NCBI RefSeq assembly: GCF_002811475.1
Contig: NZ_NPDL01000007.1
Location: 202,031 to 266,030 of the forward strand
Direction: 5' to 3'
DNA: 64,000 nucleotides
From: Leptospira hartskeerlii
Lineage (GTDB): Bacteria > Spirochaetota > Leptospiria > Leptospirales > Leptospiraceae
How positions within the stretch are numbered: position 1 is the stretch's first letter; each line of letters begins with the position of its first letter. Both the position numbers and the translations under genes were made by a program. The notes beneath the pieces are model-generated. The model had not been told where the DNA came from. It saw only the letters and a list, made by a program, of their open reading frames with translations, and made no database searches. Of the stretch, positions 9,353-18,097 are shown one piece after another.

Positions 9353-11605
9353 TTAGTCTACCAGATCTCTAAAACTGATCGCATCCAGATCTTTTTGCAA
9401 AGAAGCTTCCGCCTTATCCATCTTTTCCCGAACCTTATCAGGATATACATGAAAAGAAGGATCTTCTTTTAGAAGAGGTTCAGGTACCCTGCGATAAAAA
9501 TCTCCTAGAGTCAGATCTTCTCCGGAAACAACAGGCAACCAAGCCCCACCTTCATTTGTTTCCACAAGTAGTCCCGCTTCGGATAATGTTTTAGTAAGTC
9601 TAGGAATTTCTTCCGCATGTAGCCCTGATTTGATCGCAAGGTCTCCGCTGCGAGGCGCTATCTTACTTTCTTTTTGAACAGAATAGACCGCTTTTAATAC
9701 TCCTATTAGCTTTCTAAATTCATAACTAAAGGCAGTATGATGTTCTTCTATCAATTGGAATGGCGCGTAATATCTTTCCGGATATTGCACACAGGCAGTA
9801 ACTTCGGCACCGAATAGAACGATCAACGATAGTGAATACACACCAATCAAAAAGATGGGGATGGAGGCGAGTGCCTTATACACGATCATCGTGGTTTCGG
9901 AGAAGGACGTGATATACACCTGGAATCCATATAGGAAAATCAAAAAGATCACACTTGTAAATCCTGCTCCCCAAGAAGATGCTCTGATCGGAACCTTTGT
10001 ATTTGGGATCAAAGTGAATAATGCCAAGAAGAAAAGCCAGATCCCTATCAATGGGAAGAAGAATTTTAGAATATTATAAGGTGAGAATACCGATTCTCCT
10101 CCTTGCAGAATTATAGTCTCGTATTTGACGTCCTTGTATTCTGAGAGACTGATCTTTCTATATTCTCCAATATTCAATAATCTGAATCTTCCGTTTTCAC
10201 TTCTATCCAATAATCCGGAGGCAAAAACTTTTCCCTTGGCAGGAATATAAAAAGTATTCCAGTGTTCTCCTCCATCTATAGAAACTAAAATATTTCCGAG
10301 AGCGTCCAAGAGAAAAATGTCCGCGGACTCATCATTTTCTACGGACCAGACTTTGCTGAATGTGTATCTTTTATGACTTAGATTTTTCCAGGAGTAACCG
10401 CCATCTTCCGTTTTAAAAACGGAACCCCTTTCTCCTGTTACAAAAAGTTCGCCCGGTCTGATCCGATGGATATCTTTTAAACCATGGCCTGTTATCTTAG
10501 TCGCATTCCAAGTATAGCCGCCATCTTCACTTTTCCAAACATTTCCGTCCTCGTCCACGATGTATCCTAGATAAGGTTCGGGAAAATAAACTCTGTTTGC
10601 TCGGATCTTCAATACATTTGTGAATACAGGTTTGTAGCTTCTGCCTTGGGTGAAAAAATGTAGGACTTCCCCGTTGGAGAAGATTAGATAAAAATTACCC
10701 TCATTGATATATTCAAAATCTTTAAAATTTGAATTATCAAAATAGATAGCATTCCATACGGAGCCATCTACCGGTTTAGAGAGGAATAATCCGTTTTCGG
10801 AAAGTGCATATACTTTTCCGTCTTTGATGGAAACTCGAACGAAATTCTCTTTGGAAATATCAGGCTTTTCGCAGAAGTCTACTCGGACTCCGAAAGAATC
10901 CAAGCAGCGAATATTTTTCAGATCGATGTCTTTCTCATCTAAATAATAATCCTTTTTGAGACCGGAATCCATTCGAAAGAGTGTGCCATTCTCACCTGCA
11001 ATCCAGATATGATTTTCTAAATCCTTATCCATGCTCAGGTAATGAGGAGGACGAAATACGTCGGTAACCTTCTTGGCAAGATTGTCTCCGATCACCAAAA
11101 GTAAAGGCCCAATGGAAAGAACAAAAAAGTAAAATACGAATTCTTGAAGGACGGATCTTTTTTCTTCGATCCTCCATATGGAATTAAAAGAGTTCTCTAA
11201 AGACCTTAATACTGTGGTAGCAGAGAATACTAAAAGAATAAAGCCGATCGCACCGATTTGTCTGGCAGCATCAATCAATTCTCCTAGGGTATCCAAGTAA
11301 GGATTGATATCCAAATTGATATTACTGACTAAGAAAAACGCATTAATTTTATCGAATATTTCTTCCTTACGATTGTCCAATCCGGAAGTGATCGTCAAAA
11401 GAGAAAGAGCCACAACAAGCATTGGGATCAAGGATACGATTGTAGTATAAGAAATACCGGAAGCCTTGATTAAACATTCGTCCTTGGCAAAACGATAGGC
11501 GGATGCGGCCAAAACACGGACGGTAAAGTTCAGTTTTCTTCCTAAACCTGCGTCCGGGATATAATCGAAAAATCTACTGTACTTTGTATTCGGATGAGAA
11601 TTCAT
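9353..11605 (-). CDS. YihY/BrkB-family membrane protein with inserted BNR/YCF48-like domain
   Basis: The ends match the YihY/BrkB family (old name 'ribonuclease BN'): residues 30-175 contain the first helices with SGISYTTIVSLIPMLVVALS and IGAIGFILLVFSATTVLRSLE, and residues 505-620 the last helices (IGIWLFFLALFTLIPNTKVP, SLIVLFGAEVTACVQYPERY). Normal members have about 280-420 residues. Here about 310 residues (roughly 190-500) sit in the loop between two helices and hold Asp-box-like repeats: KSEDGGYTWNA (~355), KTEDGGYSWKN (~398), VSIDGGEHWNT (~445). The loop faces the periplasm if the usual topology holds. The start overlaps the upstream methyltransferase by four bases. Function unknown. 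Confidence 0.8.
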   Translation of the reverse strand: MNSHPNTKYSRFFDYIPDAGLGRKLNFTVRVLAASAYRFAKDECLIKASGISYTTIVSLIPMLVVALSLLTITSGLDNRKEEIFDKINAFFLVSNINLDINPYLDTLGELIDAARQIGAIGFILLVFSATTVLRSLENSFNSIWRIEEKRSVLQEFVFYFFVLSIGPLLLVIGDNLAKKVTDVFRPPHYLSMDKDLENHIWIAGENGTLFRMDSGLKKDYYLDEKDIDLKNIRCLDSFGVRVDFCEKPDISKENFVRVSIKDGKVYALSENGLFLSKPVDGSVWNAIYFDNSNFKDFEYINEGNFYLIFSNGEVLHFFTQGRSYKPVFTNVLKIRANRVYFPEPYLGYIVDEDGNVWKSEDGGYTWNATKITGHGLKDIHRIRPGELFVTGERGSVFKTEDGGYSWKNLSHKRYTFSKVWSVENDESADIFLLDALGNILVSIDGGEHWNTFYIPAKGKVFASGLLDRSENGRFRLLNIGEYRKISLSEYKDVKYETIILQGGESVFSPYNILKFFFPLIGIWLFFLALFTLIPNTKVPIRASSWGAGFTSVIFLIFLYGFQVYITSFSETTMIVYKALASIPIFLIGVYSLSLIVLFGAEVTACVQYPERYYAPFQLIEEHHTAFSYEFRKLIGVLKAVYSVQKESKIAPRSGDLAIKSGLHAEEIPRLTKTLSEAGLLVETNEGGAWLPVVSGEDLTLGDFYRRVPEPLLKEDPSFHVYPDKVREKMDKAEASLQKDLDAISFRDLVD

Positions 11606-12495
11606 TTCTTAATCGCGTAATGCACCATAGAAGAAGTGAGCGGTATTCCTTTTTTGGAAAGTTTACTTTTGAAATGGTAGAAAGAGATACGGAACCATTT
11701 TAAATAATCCTTCCAGCTTGAAAAACTTCCCCTTGATTTTAAAAGTTTAGCAGAAAGAGGGAAGTCCACTCCGAGGTAAGTAATCTGTCTTTCGAATCCT
11801 CGTATGGCAAGAATTTTCCGGAGGATTTTTGCAGAATAATAATACACATGGCCAGGCAGATAATAGTGATAATTTTTACCTGCTTCCATTGCCTGCCAGG
11901 CATCAAAATTCGCGGTCTGAATGAGGAGTAGGCCTCCAGGCTTTAGGACCCTCGCAAGCTTATTAAATACTTCTTTTGGGTTTTCTAAATGTTCGATCAC
12001 TTCGATCAATGTGATCACATCGAAAAAATTTTCAGGAAGATCCGCGTCTAAGAATTGTCCCTGCCATATTTTGAAACCTCTAGCCTCCGCTTGTTTGGCG
12101 GAGAAGGGAGAGATTTCCACTCCATACGGTACGAATCCTTTTTCTTTAGCGCATTCTAAAAAACCGCCGAAGGAACAACCGATATCCAGGAAATTCCCAG
12201 AAGATTTAAACTTGGAAATATTTTTTAAACGAGCAAACCAAACATATCTATCGAATTTTTCAGTCAGTCTTTCGTCTCTATATGTGAATTCCTGATTACC
12301 CGTATAATATTCTTCAGTGTACAATGACTCAGGTTCAGGTCTTGGAAATTGGGCTTGGAATCCGCAGGTTTTACAAGTTTGGATAGAAAGATCGAAGTTG
12401 CCGAATTCGGATCTGTATAAAGGTTCCCAATTGCAGTCCCCGTTGAGAGGACATTCTTCTTGGATTATTTTTTGGCGAGAAAGATCCAATGACAA
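11602..12495 (-). CDS. Class I SAM-dependent methyltransferase with N-terminal zinc-ribbon-like motif
   Basis: The 297-residue protein starts with two cysteine pairs (ECPLNGDC and CKTCGF within the first 45 residues) that look like a zinc ribbon, followed by a methyltransferase domain with motif I FLDIGCSFGGFLECAKEKG near residue 102 and DVITLIEVIEHLENP near 160. This layout is common in methyltransferases of sugar and secondary-metabolite pathways. It overlaps the upstream methyltransferase gene by 31 bases and the downstream brkB-like gene by four, so it belongs to a coupled operon. The substrate is unknown. Confidence 0.8.
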   Translation of the reverse strand: MSLDLSRQKIIQEECPLNGDCNWEPLYRSEFGNFDLSIQTCKTCGFQAQFPRPEPESLYTEEYYTGNQEFTYRDERLTEKFDRYVWFARLKNISKFKSSGNFLDIGCSFGGFLECAKEKGFVPYGVEISPFSAKQAEARGFKIWQGQFLDADLPENFFDVITLIEVIEHLENPKEVFNKLARVLKPGGLLLIQTANFDAWQAMEAGKNYHYYLPGHVYYYSAKILRKILAIRGFERQITYLGVDFPLSAKLLKSRGSFSSWKDYLKWFRISFYHFKSKLSKKGIPLTSSMVHYAIKK

Positions 12496-13100
12496 ATCCT
12501 CTCATCCAATTTTCCTAATGGAGTTCTCTCCGTATAACCTATCTCGAAGGAAGAAAAATTTTTCAAAAGTTCTTTTACAGTTTCCAGGGAATAAAACCAA
12601 GTAGCGCCGCCTACAAGATCTGCAGTTCCTATCTTACCTTTTTCCGCTTTAAGATGAGTGTCGCCTTCTGCTCTTACGGAAGCTGCAAGATAGCCTCCCT
12701 TTTTTAAAATACGAAAGGTATCAGCTAACATGGATTTGGCGAGATCCGGAGAGTTGTAATGTAGAACTCCCCAGCTTACAATAAGATCAAACTCTTCGTC
12801 TGCAAAAGGATAAGGGGGCGAATTCAATAAGAAAGTTTTGGCCCAAGGATAAGATTCCTGAACGGACTGAATAGAGTTCTCACTATAATCAGCTGCATAC
12901 ACTTCATAACCGAAATCTCTCAGAAGAACACAATGCCTTCCGGAACCAGTACCAAAGTCCAAGGCCTTTGGAGAAGTGGAAGAAGGAGGAAACTTAGAGA
13001 TCATACGAACTAAGTTCTCATCCGGATAGGAAAGTTTTGCTTTAGGTCTGGTATAATGGGTTTCCCAAGCTTCTTTGGAAGGGTGATCAGCGGGCTTCAT
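12465..13100 (-). CDS. Class I SAM-dependent methyltransferase
   Basis: The 211-residue protein has methyltransferase motif I ALDFGTGSGRHCVLLRDFG at about residues 44-62, the acidic end of strand 2 (VYAADYSENSI), and motif DLIVSWGVLHYNSPDLAKSML near 110. This is the Methyltransf_11 type acting on small molecules. It overlaps the ATP-grasp gene upstream by 14 bases and the second methyltransferase gene downstream by 31 bases, so all are translated from one message. Two different methyltransferases next to a ligase suggest a small biosynthetic or tailoring pathway. Confidence 0.8.
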   Translation of the reverse strand: MKPADHPSKEAWETHYTRPKAKLSYPDENLVRMISKFPPSSTSPKALDFGTGSGRHCVLLRDFGYEVYAADYSENSIQSVQESYPWAKTFLLNSPPYPFADEEFDLIVSWGVLHYNSPDLAKSMLADTFRILKKGGYLAASVRAEGDTHLKAEKGKIGTADLVGGATWFYSLETVKELLKNFSSFEIGYTERTPLGKLDERICHWIFLAKK

Positions 13101-14337
13101 ATTCCGCCTTCAAACGATTTTTAACGGAACCATTCCATTCTTCTTCAGAGGAAGACGCCTTTGATCTTAAACAAAGAACTCTTGTTCTTGTTTCATTCCC
13201 AAGAGAAGTATCCAGTTTAGAACCCGGCTCCTTTAAGTTTTGGTTCAAAAGAATTGTCTCACCATAATTTGTAGGAAAATTTTCCCAGGATTTCAGAATG
13301 GAAACACCTCTAGGGGGAATATCAAAACGAACTTGGGACTTTAGTTTTTTAGGAATTTCTAAACTAGAAGGAGGAGGGGTAATAGGCTCTCCCACTAAAA
13401 GTTTTACTAGGTTGGTAAAATAATCGTAACCGGAATAACCAGGAACAAGAACATCCGCTAGATATTCACCGCCCACTTCCGGGGCAGCTTCGATCAAGAC
13501 TAGATCTCCATTTTCATCCAATCTGAACTCTGCCACAAAAGGACAATTTTTAAGACCGGTTGCCTTTACAATTGCCCTGCACAACATCTTGATCTCACCT
13601 TCCAATTCGGATTTAGGGAAGGGTAAACGATGAGCAGCCTCCAGAAAAGGAGGAAAAGAAGAAGTTTCCTTCAAAGAAATATTCACTAGATGAAAGTCGG
13701 ATCCATCTACCAATCCTAAAACAGTATATTCAGGACCTGGAATATACTCTTCCAAAAGCCAGGTTTCCGGATGAGGAGAATTCGCGGCAGTTTTTGCTTT
13801 GGACTGTTTTTTAGGGGATATTAAACTAGAAAGTGATTTCAGATCAGAATCTGATTCTATGAGTTGGATCCCTGATTTGCCGCTACCTTGGCTGGGTTTT
13901 AAGATCCAAGGATAAGGAAAAGATTTTGACTTTGCTTTGATCTCAGAAGTCGGGATCTCTCTCGGGACTCTGATCCCTTTTGGAGCTAATGTTTCTTTTA
14001 GGACTTGTTTATCAGAAAATTTTAATACGGATTCTGTGCTTGCATATTTCAGCTTCAATTTTTCTGCAAGATAGGCTGTACTATAAGTTGCTTTGCCGTA
14101 GGATCTTGTTCCGAGTCCGATGATCGGTGTTGGCAATGGATTTTCGGCGACTGCTCTTAAGATCCTTCTGTATTCGAAGGTGGATTCGATGATACGAAGG
14201 CTTGCCATCGCGAAGCCGGGAGCCTTATCGTTTTTGTCTACCGCGGCCACTTCTAGGCCCAAGGCTCTTGCCGCAGAGATCAAGGGTACCTGGTTTTTGC
14301 CGGCTCCTAAGGAGAGAAAATACCCTTTTTTCTTCAT
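13087..14337 (-). CDS. ATP-grasp domain ligase
   Basis: The 416-residue protein begins with a PreATP-grasp Rossmann region (YFLSLGAGKNQVPLISAARALGLEVAAVD), followed by the ATP-grasp core: FPYPWILKPSQGSGKSGIQL at about 145, the WLLEEYIPGPEYTV hinge near 205, and the metal-binding FRLDENGDLVLIEAAPEVGGEYL near 270. The family joins a carboxylate to an amine or thiol with ATP; the closest general types are amino-acid/peptide ligases and carbamoyl-phosphate-synthase-like enzymes. It is first in an operon with two methyltransferases and a membrane protein. Substrates cannot be deduced. Confidence 0.8.
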   Translation of the reverse strand: MKKKGYFLSLGAGKNQVPLISAARALGLEVAAVDKNDKAPGFAMASLRIIESTFEYRRILRAVAENPLPTPIIGLGTRSYGKATYSTAYLAEKLKLKYASTESVLKFSDKQVLKETLAPKGIRVPREIPTSEIKAKSKSFPYPWILKPSQGSGKSGIQLIESDSDLKSLSSLISPKKQSKAKTAANSPHPETWLLEEYIPGPEYTVLGLVDGSDFHLVNISLKETSSFPPFLEAAHRLPFPKSELEGEIKMLCRAIVKATGLKNCPFVAEFRLDENGDLVLIEAAPEVGGEYLADVLVPGYSGYDYFTNLVKLLVGEPITPPPSSLEIPKKLKSQVRFDIPPRGVSILKSWENFPTNYGETILLNQNLKEPGSKLDTSLGNETRTRVLCLRSKASSSEEEWNGSVKNRLKAEYEAR

Positions 14338-14429
14338 CCCCTGGATAGATAGCTCTCAGAACGAGAGATGTCAAAGGTTTTTTAGGAATGAGACAAAATC
14401 AGCCTTCTTGGTAGGAACTCCAACAGGGT

Positions 14430-14491
14430 TGCGGAGGAGGGGCGGCCCCCGCCCTGGTTTGGGTGGTGGTGGAGGGCCCGTGGGAGGTTCC
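14430..14491. repeat. GC-rich inverted-repeat block
   Basis: GGGGCGGCCCCCGCCC is followed after a short TGGTTT spacer by a GGGTGGTGGTGGAGGGCCC stretch. GGGCGGCCCCCGCCC can fold on itself or pair with the second half. The base composition is far above that of the neighbouring genes. The first bases of the window (ggggcgggggcttcc) have a similar composition and may be the end of a related block. No function can be assigned. Confidence 0.45.
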
Positions 14492-14616
14492 TTCCAGACC
14501 CTATATAAGAAAATATTCAAATTAACAAGTCCAGTTTGCTCGCTTTTGGGATGGAATGTAGATTCCCGATTCCGTGTCGGCTTGGTTTGGAATGAAGTTT
14601 CCGGGATTAGTACTCC

Positions 14617-14690
14617 GCCAGGGATCGACGCGGGTGTCGCGAAGCGACCGAAGCGGAGAGCCCGGTCCCGAGCTTCGTCGAGGGAGGCGG
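14617..14690 (+). repeat. Dispersed structured element, copy A
   Basis: The core runs GCCAGGGAT-4 nt-GCGG, a hairpin-capable centre (GTCGC-GAAG-CGAC), then AGCGGAGAGCCCGGTC. Copy B at 31926-32020 (minus strand) has the same outer blocks with a different centre. CCAGGG can pair with CCCGG as an outer stem with one bulged A. It ends about 125 bases before the flgF start and has the same orientation. Confidence 0.55.
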
Positions 14691-14815
14691 CCAAACTTCA
14701 CATTTGATCTTTGAAATCGGTAGGAACTCCTTCTTATTTTTTCTTTTTATGTCTTCAAAAGCGTAATGGGATTTTTGGAAAACTCCGATCCTTAAATAGA
14801 GCAGGAGAAAGAAGA

Positions 14816-15679
14816 ATGTTAAGAGGAATGTACACCGGATCCAATGGGATGATCGTGCAGCAAACGCGCATGGACGTTATCTCCAATAATCTTGCGAACG
14901 TGGACAAGACGGCATTCAAAAGGGACACAACGTTGTTCAAAACTTTCCCTGAACTTTTGATCCATAGATTCAGTGAGGACGGAGTTGGCAAGGTTCCAAT
15001 GGGCTCCTTCGATACTGCTCCTGTGGTCGGCAAACTCGGGTTAGGCGCCGAGGTGAATGAAATTTATACAAGATTCGAACAGGGTGCCGTGAAGAAGACA
15101 GACAATCCTTTCGACATGATGCTGCAAGATAGGCCTGGCACGGAACATCCGGCGTTCTTTAGTGTTTTGACAAATAGAGGTGAAAGACTTTCCCGCTCAG
15201 GTGCTTTCGTTTTGGATACGAACGGTTACTTGGTGACTCCTCAAGGTTTTCCTTTGATGGGGGAGAATGGCCCGATCAAAGTCGCTCGTGGAAATTTTTT
15301 GATCAAAGAAAACGGTGAAGTTTGGATCAATGGTGAGATCGGTAATGATCCCCGTAATTCCGTTGGAGCCGATAAGAATAGATTCGAAACTCCTGTTCTT
15401 TTGGACCGTATCAAGATCCGCACCGTGGAAAATCCTCGCCACTTGGACAAAGAAGGGGACTCTTTCTATAACGATACGCCCGAGTCAGGCGAACCAAGAC
15501 CTTTTCTCTTGGAAGAAGAACCGAATCTTCTCCAAGGTTATTTAGAAGCTTCTAATGTTAGTGTTGTGACTGAAATGGTGGAAATGATAGAAGTGAACCG
15601 TTCTTATGAGGCGAATCAGAAAACTGTTCAGACGCAAGATCAGATGTTAGGGAAGCTGCTGAATGATGTGTTGAGGTAA
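14816..15679 (+). CDS. flgF: Flagellar rod protein FlgF-like (hook-basal body protein)
   Basis: This proximal-rod type protein has 287 residues from the ATG at 14816, preceded by GGAGAAAG eight bases upstream; an upstream in-frame start would add about 35 non-homologous residues. The N-terminus [16 protein letters not shown], the [16 protein letters not shown] signature, and the C-terminal [38 protein letters not shown] are the flagellar rod/hook helices. It is separated from flgG by 10 kb of unrelated genes. An IS1595-type element is inserted directly at its stop codon, leaving the coding sequence intact. Confidence 0.88.
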   Translation: MLRGMYTGSNGMIVQQTRMDVISNNLANVDKTAFKRDTTLFKTFPELLIHRFSEDGVGKVPMGSFDTAPVVGKLGLGAEVNEIYTRFEQGAVKKTDNPFDMMLQDRPGTEHPAFFSVLTNRGERLSRSGAFVLDTNGYLVTPQGFPLMGENGPIKVARGNFLIKENGEVWINGEIGNDPRNSVGADKNRFETPVLLDRIKIRTVENPRHLDKEGDSFYNDTPESGEPRPFLLEEEPNLLQGYLEASNVSVVTEMVEMIEVNRSYEANQKTVQTQDQMLGKLLNDVLR

Positions 15680-16666
15680 GTATCCCTTCGCACCAATCCT
15701 CACAGGCGCCGCTTGCGGCGCTTGAGTAGAAGTCGGCACCAACACATCGAGTCCAAAGACTCGAGCATTCTTAATAAAAGAGAACTCATTCAAATAGAGT
15801 GTAGAATTTTGCGGACGAATGTATCCGTAAGATGCGAATGCAGTTTTGAGAAGACGCTGATTGCCTTCGGCGACTTGGTTATGAACTCCATTTTTGCTCC
15901 AACGATTACGAGCCCAGCGATATCGACCTTCTGCAGACTTCGCATTGTGATTCACAGATCTATGATTCTTGTAAATACCCCAGAGCCACGGATATCCTTG
16001 GTCGGTGAATAGCGGGGTAGTAACCGGAAGATGTTCTTTAATAATAGGTCCCAGTGTATCTGCTTTCTGATTGGGAACAGAAGAGAAGAATGCAGGGCCA
16101 CCTTTAACAGCAATAGTCTGAACAAGAGCCCCTACCTGCTTACCTCCCAGCTTCTCAGAAAGATAGATAGAAGCAGTAGCACCGCCATGACGATATCGTT
16201 TACGACCTTTATTCGCGCGCTCACTCGCAGAATACAAAACGGCTGTATCGGCGCATACATACGGCCGATTCGCCATTTCAGCAGTAATATCGATATTCTC
16301 CTCAGATAACACGAAGTCGCGGAACTGATTAGCCAAATCATTGTAAGCCAACTTCTTATAAACAGGAAGTTGCTGAGAACAGAATAGCTGAAACCGTCGC
16401 TTGAGAAGAGATGCAGCCTTCCCACTAATACGTAAGCGCAAACTGATTTCGGTAGCAGTCAGAACTTTTGGATATTGAACGAGCGATTCATAGAATACAA
16501 ATCCGAACATCCATAACGGCAATTTGAAATGATGAAGGGGAGTGTAGCTAAGACGTGAAGCCTGGTAATGACAGACCTTGCATCGAATAACGTCAGGCCT
16601 CGTCGTAACTTCTTTGTCCATTGCAGCATCACAATTCTTGCAGTATTTTGGATAGAAGTCGGACAA
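15647..16666 (-). CDS. IS1595-family (ISXO2-like) transposase
   Basis: The 339-residue protein has an N-terminal zinc ribbon ([11 protein letters not shown] ... IRCKVCHYQ), an HTH-like segment ([22 protein letters not shown]), then the ISXO2-like DDE domain: [21 protein letters not shown], and the [19 protein letters not shown] / [10 protein letters not shown] block typical of IS1595. The TTG start keeps the zinc ribbon; the frame stays open upstream to the element's end without an ATG. The last 12 or so codons read through the left end of the element into flgF, so the stop codon is supplied by host DNA. The enzyme looks intact otherwise. Confidence 0.8.
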   Translation of the reverse strand: MSDFYPKYCKNCDAAMDKEVTTRPDVIRCKVCHYQASRLSYTPLHHFKLPLWMFGFVFYESLVQYPKVLTATEISLRLRISGKAASLLKRRFQLFCSQQLPVYKKLAYNDLANQFRDFVLSEENIDITAEMANRPYVCADTAVLYSASERANKGRKRYRHGGATASIYLSEKLGGKQVGALVQTIAVKGGPAFFSSVPNQKADTLGPIIKEHLPVTTPLFTDQGYPWLWGIYKNHRSVNHNAKSAEGRYRWARNRWSKNGVHNQVAEGNQRLLKTAFASYGYIRPQNSTLYLNEFSFIKNARVFGLDVLVPTSTQAPQAAPVRIGAKGYLPQHIIQQLP

Positions 16667-16842
16667 AACCTTTTTGGTTATAGCCGTATAGAAGCTAGTG
16701 TTATGTGGAGTCAGAACGCGATTTGAATCATGTTGCTTGTGGATAGTATGTCGGAAATTAGGGGACGAGGCTACCGTACCTTCAGTACGGTAAAATGAAT
16801 TGGTAATCTTGTGAGCATTAGTGCGAGGAGATAGATAAGTAT
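15677..16842. mobile_element. IS1595-like insertion sequence with terminal inverted repeats
   Basis: An imperfect 23-base inverted repeat bounds the transposase: TATCCCTTCGCACCAATC at 15681 continuing to CTCAC at 15703, against the reverse complement at 16811-16833, with four mismatches. TAAGTAT occurs at both edges (15677-15683 and 16836-16842); with one more base this is a 7-of-8 match to the 8-base target duplication expected for this family. The element is about 1.15 kb and sits exactly on the TAA stop of flgF. A hairpin (15704-15723, GCGCCGC/GCGGCGC) lies just inside the left end. Confidence 0.65.
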
Positions 16843-16851
16843 TCTTTCCTC

Positions 16852-16920
16852 TCCATTCTTACTCCACCGATTACGAGCGAGTCTGAATCTATTTTTATGG
16901 ATCAAATCTACCTTCGGATT
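16852..16920 (-). pseudogene. Transposase fragment (second IS1595-like copy)
   Basis: On the minus strand these bases encode NPKVDLIHKNRFRLARNRW followed by SKNG, matching the intact transposase segment [13 protein letters not shown]. There is no start and the frame ends soon after. It lies outside the inverted repeats of the intact element and just before the end of the glycerate kinase gene, so it is the remnant of another copy. Confidence 0.6.
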
Positions 16921-16933
16921 TCATGAAATAATA

Positions 16934-18064
16934 TTATTTCATTTCTGATAAAGCTCGCGTAACGGCTCGAGATAGATCATCAGCTGCTGCTTTATGTGCC
17001 GGTACACTGCCATTGGTTGAAACCGCTATTGTCTTAGGATAATTGGCTGTGTCCAATTTGTCTCGATCTGCCACAGCTCCACTGACTACCAAGCAGTCCG
17101 CTCCAGCCTTACGGCATAAGTGGACTACTGCATCTACTAGCTTACCAGCTAACGTGCCTGCATCGGTCCTACCTTCTCCGGTTAGGACTAAATCATCCGG
17201 ACGGATCATGTCGGCTAGTCCTGATTCCTCCAAAAAGAAAAGAGAGCCCGAGCTGAGCGTTGTCTTCTTTTTTGCCATTCCAAGAAAGGGGAGTGCTATT
17301 CCACCTCCTGCGCCGACTCCCCCCGGCCAATTTTTATTACTCTGTTTAGCGAATTCAGCCCACAGACGGGAAAGTTGCTCAAGTCCGTCTTCTAATAAAG
17401 CCACATCGCTTTGTGTAGCGCCTTTCTGAGGGGCGAACAATTTGGGGGCGCCCATCGGTCCCAATAGAGGATTGGTTACATCCGAAAGCATTTTGATGTT
17501 GGCTCCTATCGAGGTAAATGGAGTAGGAGGTACGAGCCTTCGCGCGTTAGGCAAATTTCGTAGAGAATGTACCGGGTTCCCTTTGTGGTCTAAGAGTTGA
17601 AACCCGAATTCAAGTAGGATACCTAGTCCACCGTCGCATACGGACGTGCCTCCTAAAAACAAAAACAACTCTCTTTTTTGCAAGGCCAGCATATCGCGAA
17701 CCCAGCGGCCAAGGCCACTGCTAGTTCGGTCGAGAAGAGGAAGTCGGCGATTACCTTTGAAGTTTAAGGAAAGTAGTCGCGCGGATTCAAAGTAGGCATC
17801 GGTCTCGCCAGTTAGATAACAAACAGAGCGCTTGAGTCCACCTGCATCGGGGAGGATCTCTGCGCGAAGATTTAGCTTTGGTCTTAGTGAGTGAAGAGCA
17901 ACAAGGCTTCCTTCTCCTCCGTCGGCCAAAGGGAGTTCGACCACCTGGACTGAGTCACCCAAAGCAAAGCGAATACCTGAACTCATTGCCTTTGCGGCAT
18001 GTGTTGCACTAAGAGTTCCTTTGAATTTGTCGGGTGCAATGAGGATACGGTTGTAGGGAAACAT
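16934..18064 (-). CDS. Glycerate 2-kinase (GarK/GlxK type)
   Basis: This enzyme phosphorylates D-glycerate with ATP to 2-phosphoglycerate, feeding glyoxylate or tartronate breakdown into glycolysis. The 376-residue protein (usual length 370-385) shows IAPDKFKGTLSATHAAKAM at residue 8, PLADGGEGSLVAL at about 45, LFLGGTSVCDGGLGILLEFG near 135, GGVGAGGGIALPFL, and VLTGEGRTDAGTLAGK near 295, all conserved in the family. It follows an AraC regulator on the same strand with 23 bases between. No ribosome binding site is clear. Its 3' end abuts transposon remnants, so the segment may have moved. Confidence 0.92.
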   Translation of the reverse strand: MFPYNRILIAPDKFKGTLSATHAAKAMSSGIRFALGDSVQVVELPLADGGEGSLVALHSLRPKLNLRAEILPDAGGLKRSVCYLTGETDAYFESARLLSLNFKGNRRLPLLDRTSSGLGRWVRDMLALQKRELFLFLGGTSVCDGGLGILLEFGFQLLDHKGNPVHSLRNLPNARRLVPPTPFTSIGANIKMLSDVTNPLLGPMGAPKLFAPQKGATQSDVALLEDGLEQLSRLWAEFAKQSNKNWPGGVGAGGGIALPFLGMAKKKTTLSSGSLFFLEESGLADMIRPDDLVLTGEGRTDAGTLAGKLVDAVVHLCRKAGADCLVVSGAVADRDKLDTANYPKTIAVSTNGSVPAHKAAADDLSRAVTRALSEMK

Positions 18065-18081
18065 AAACTTATTTATTTTAT

Positions 18082-18097
18082 AATTGTTTAAACAATT
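18082..18097. promoter_or_regulatory. 16-bp palindrome at the glycerate kinase upstream region
   Basis: AATTGTTTAAACAATT is a perfect palindrome. It overlaps the stop codon of the AraC gene and lies 17 bases before the glycerate kinase start. It could be an operator or simply AT-rich symmetry. Confidence 0.3.

Larger units (their letters stand above)
14338..14815. other. Intergenic region with GC-rich structured repeats
   Basis: This 478-base divergent gap between the ATP-grasp gene and flgF holds no convincing gene. It contains a 12-base direct repeat GGTAGGAACTCC (14410-14421 and 14719-14730) that brackets two GC-rich blocks: an inverted-repeat block at 14430-14491 and a structured element at 14617-14690. 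The latter is shared with 31926-32020. Long open frames crossing the blocks translate as proline- or arginine-rich low-complexity sequence and are not believable proteins. Confidence 0.7.

Noticed and set aside
14120..14707. Long plus-strand open frame (195 codons) and an opposite 107-codon frame across the flgF upstream region
   Set aside because: They overlap the ATP-grasp gene or the GC-rich repeat blocks and translate to proline- and arginine-rich strings with no homology signal; GC-rich repeats create open frames by chance.
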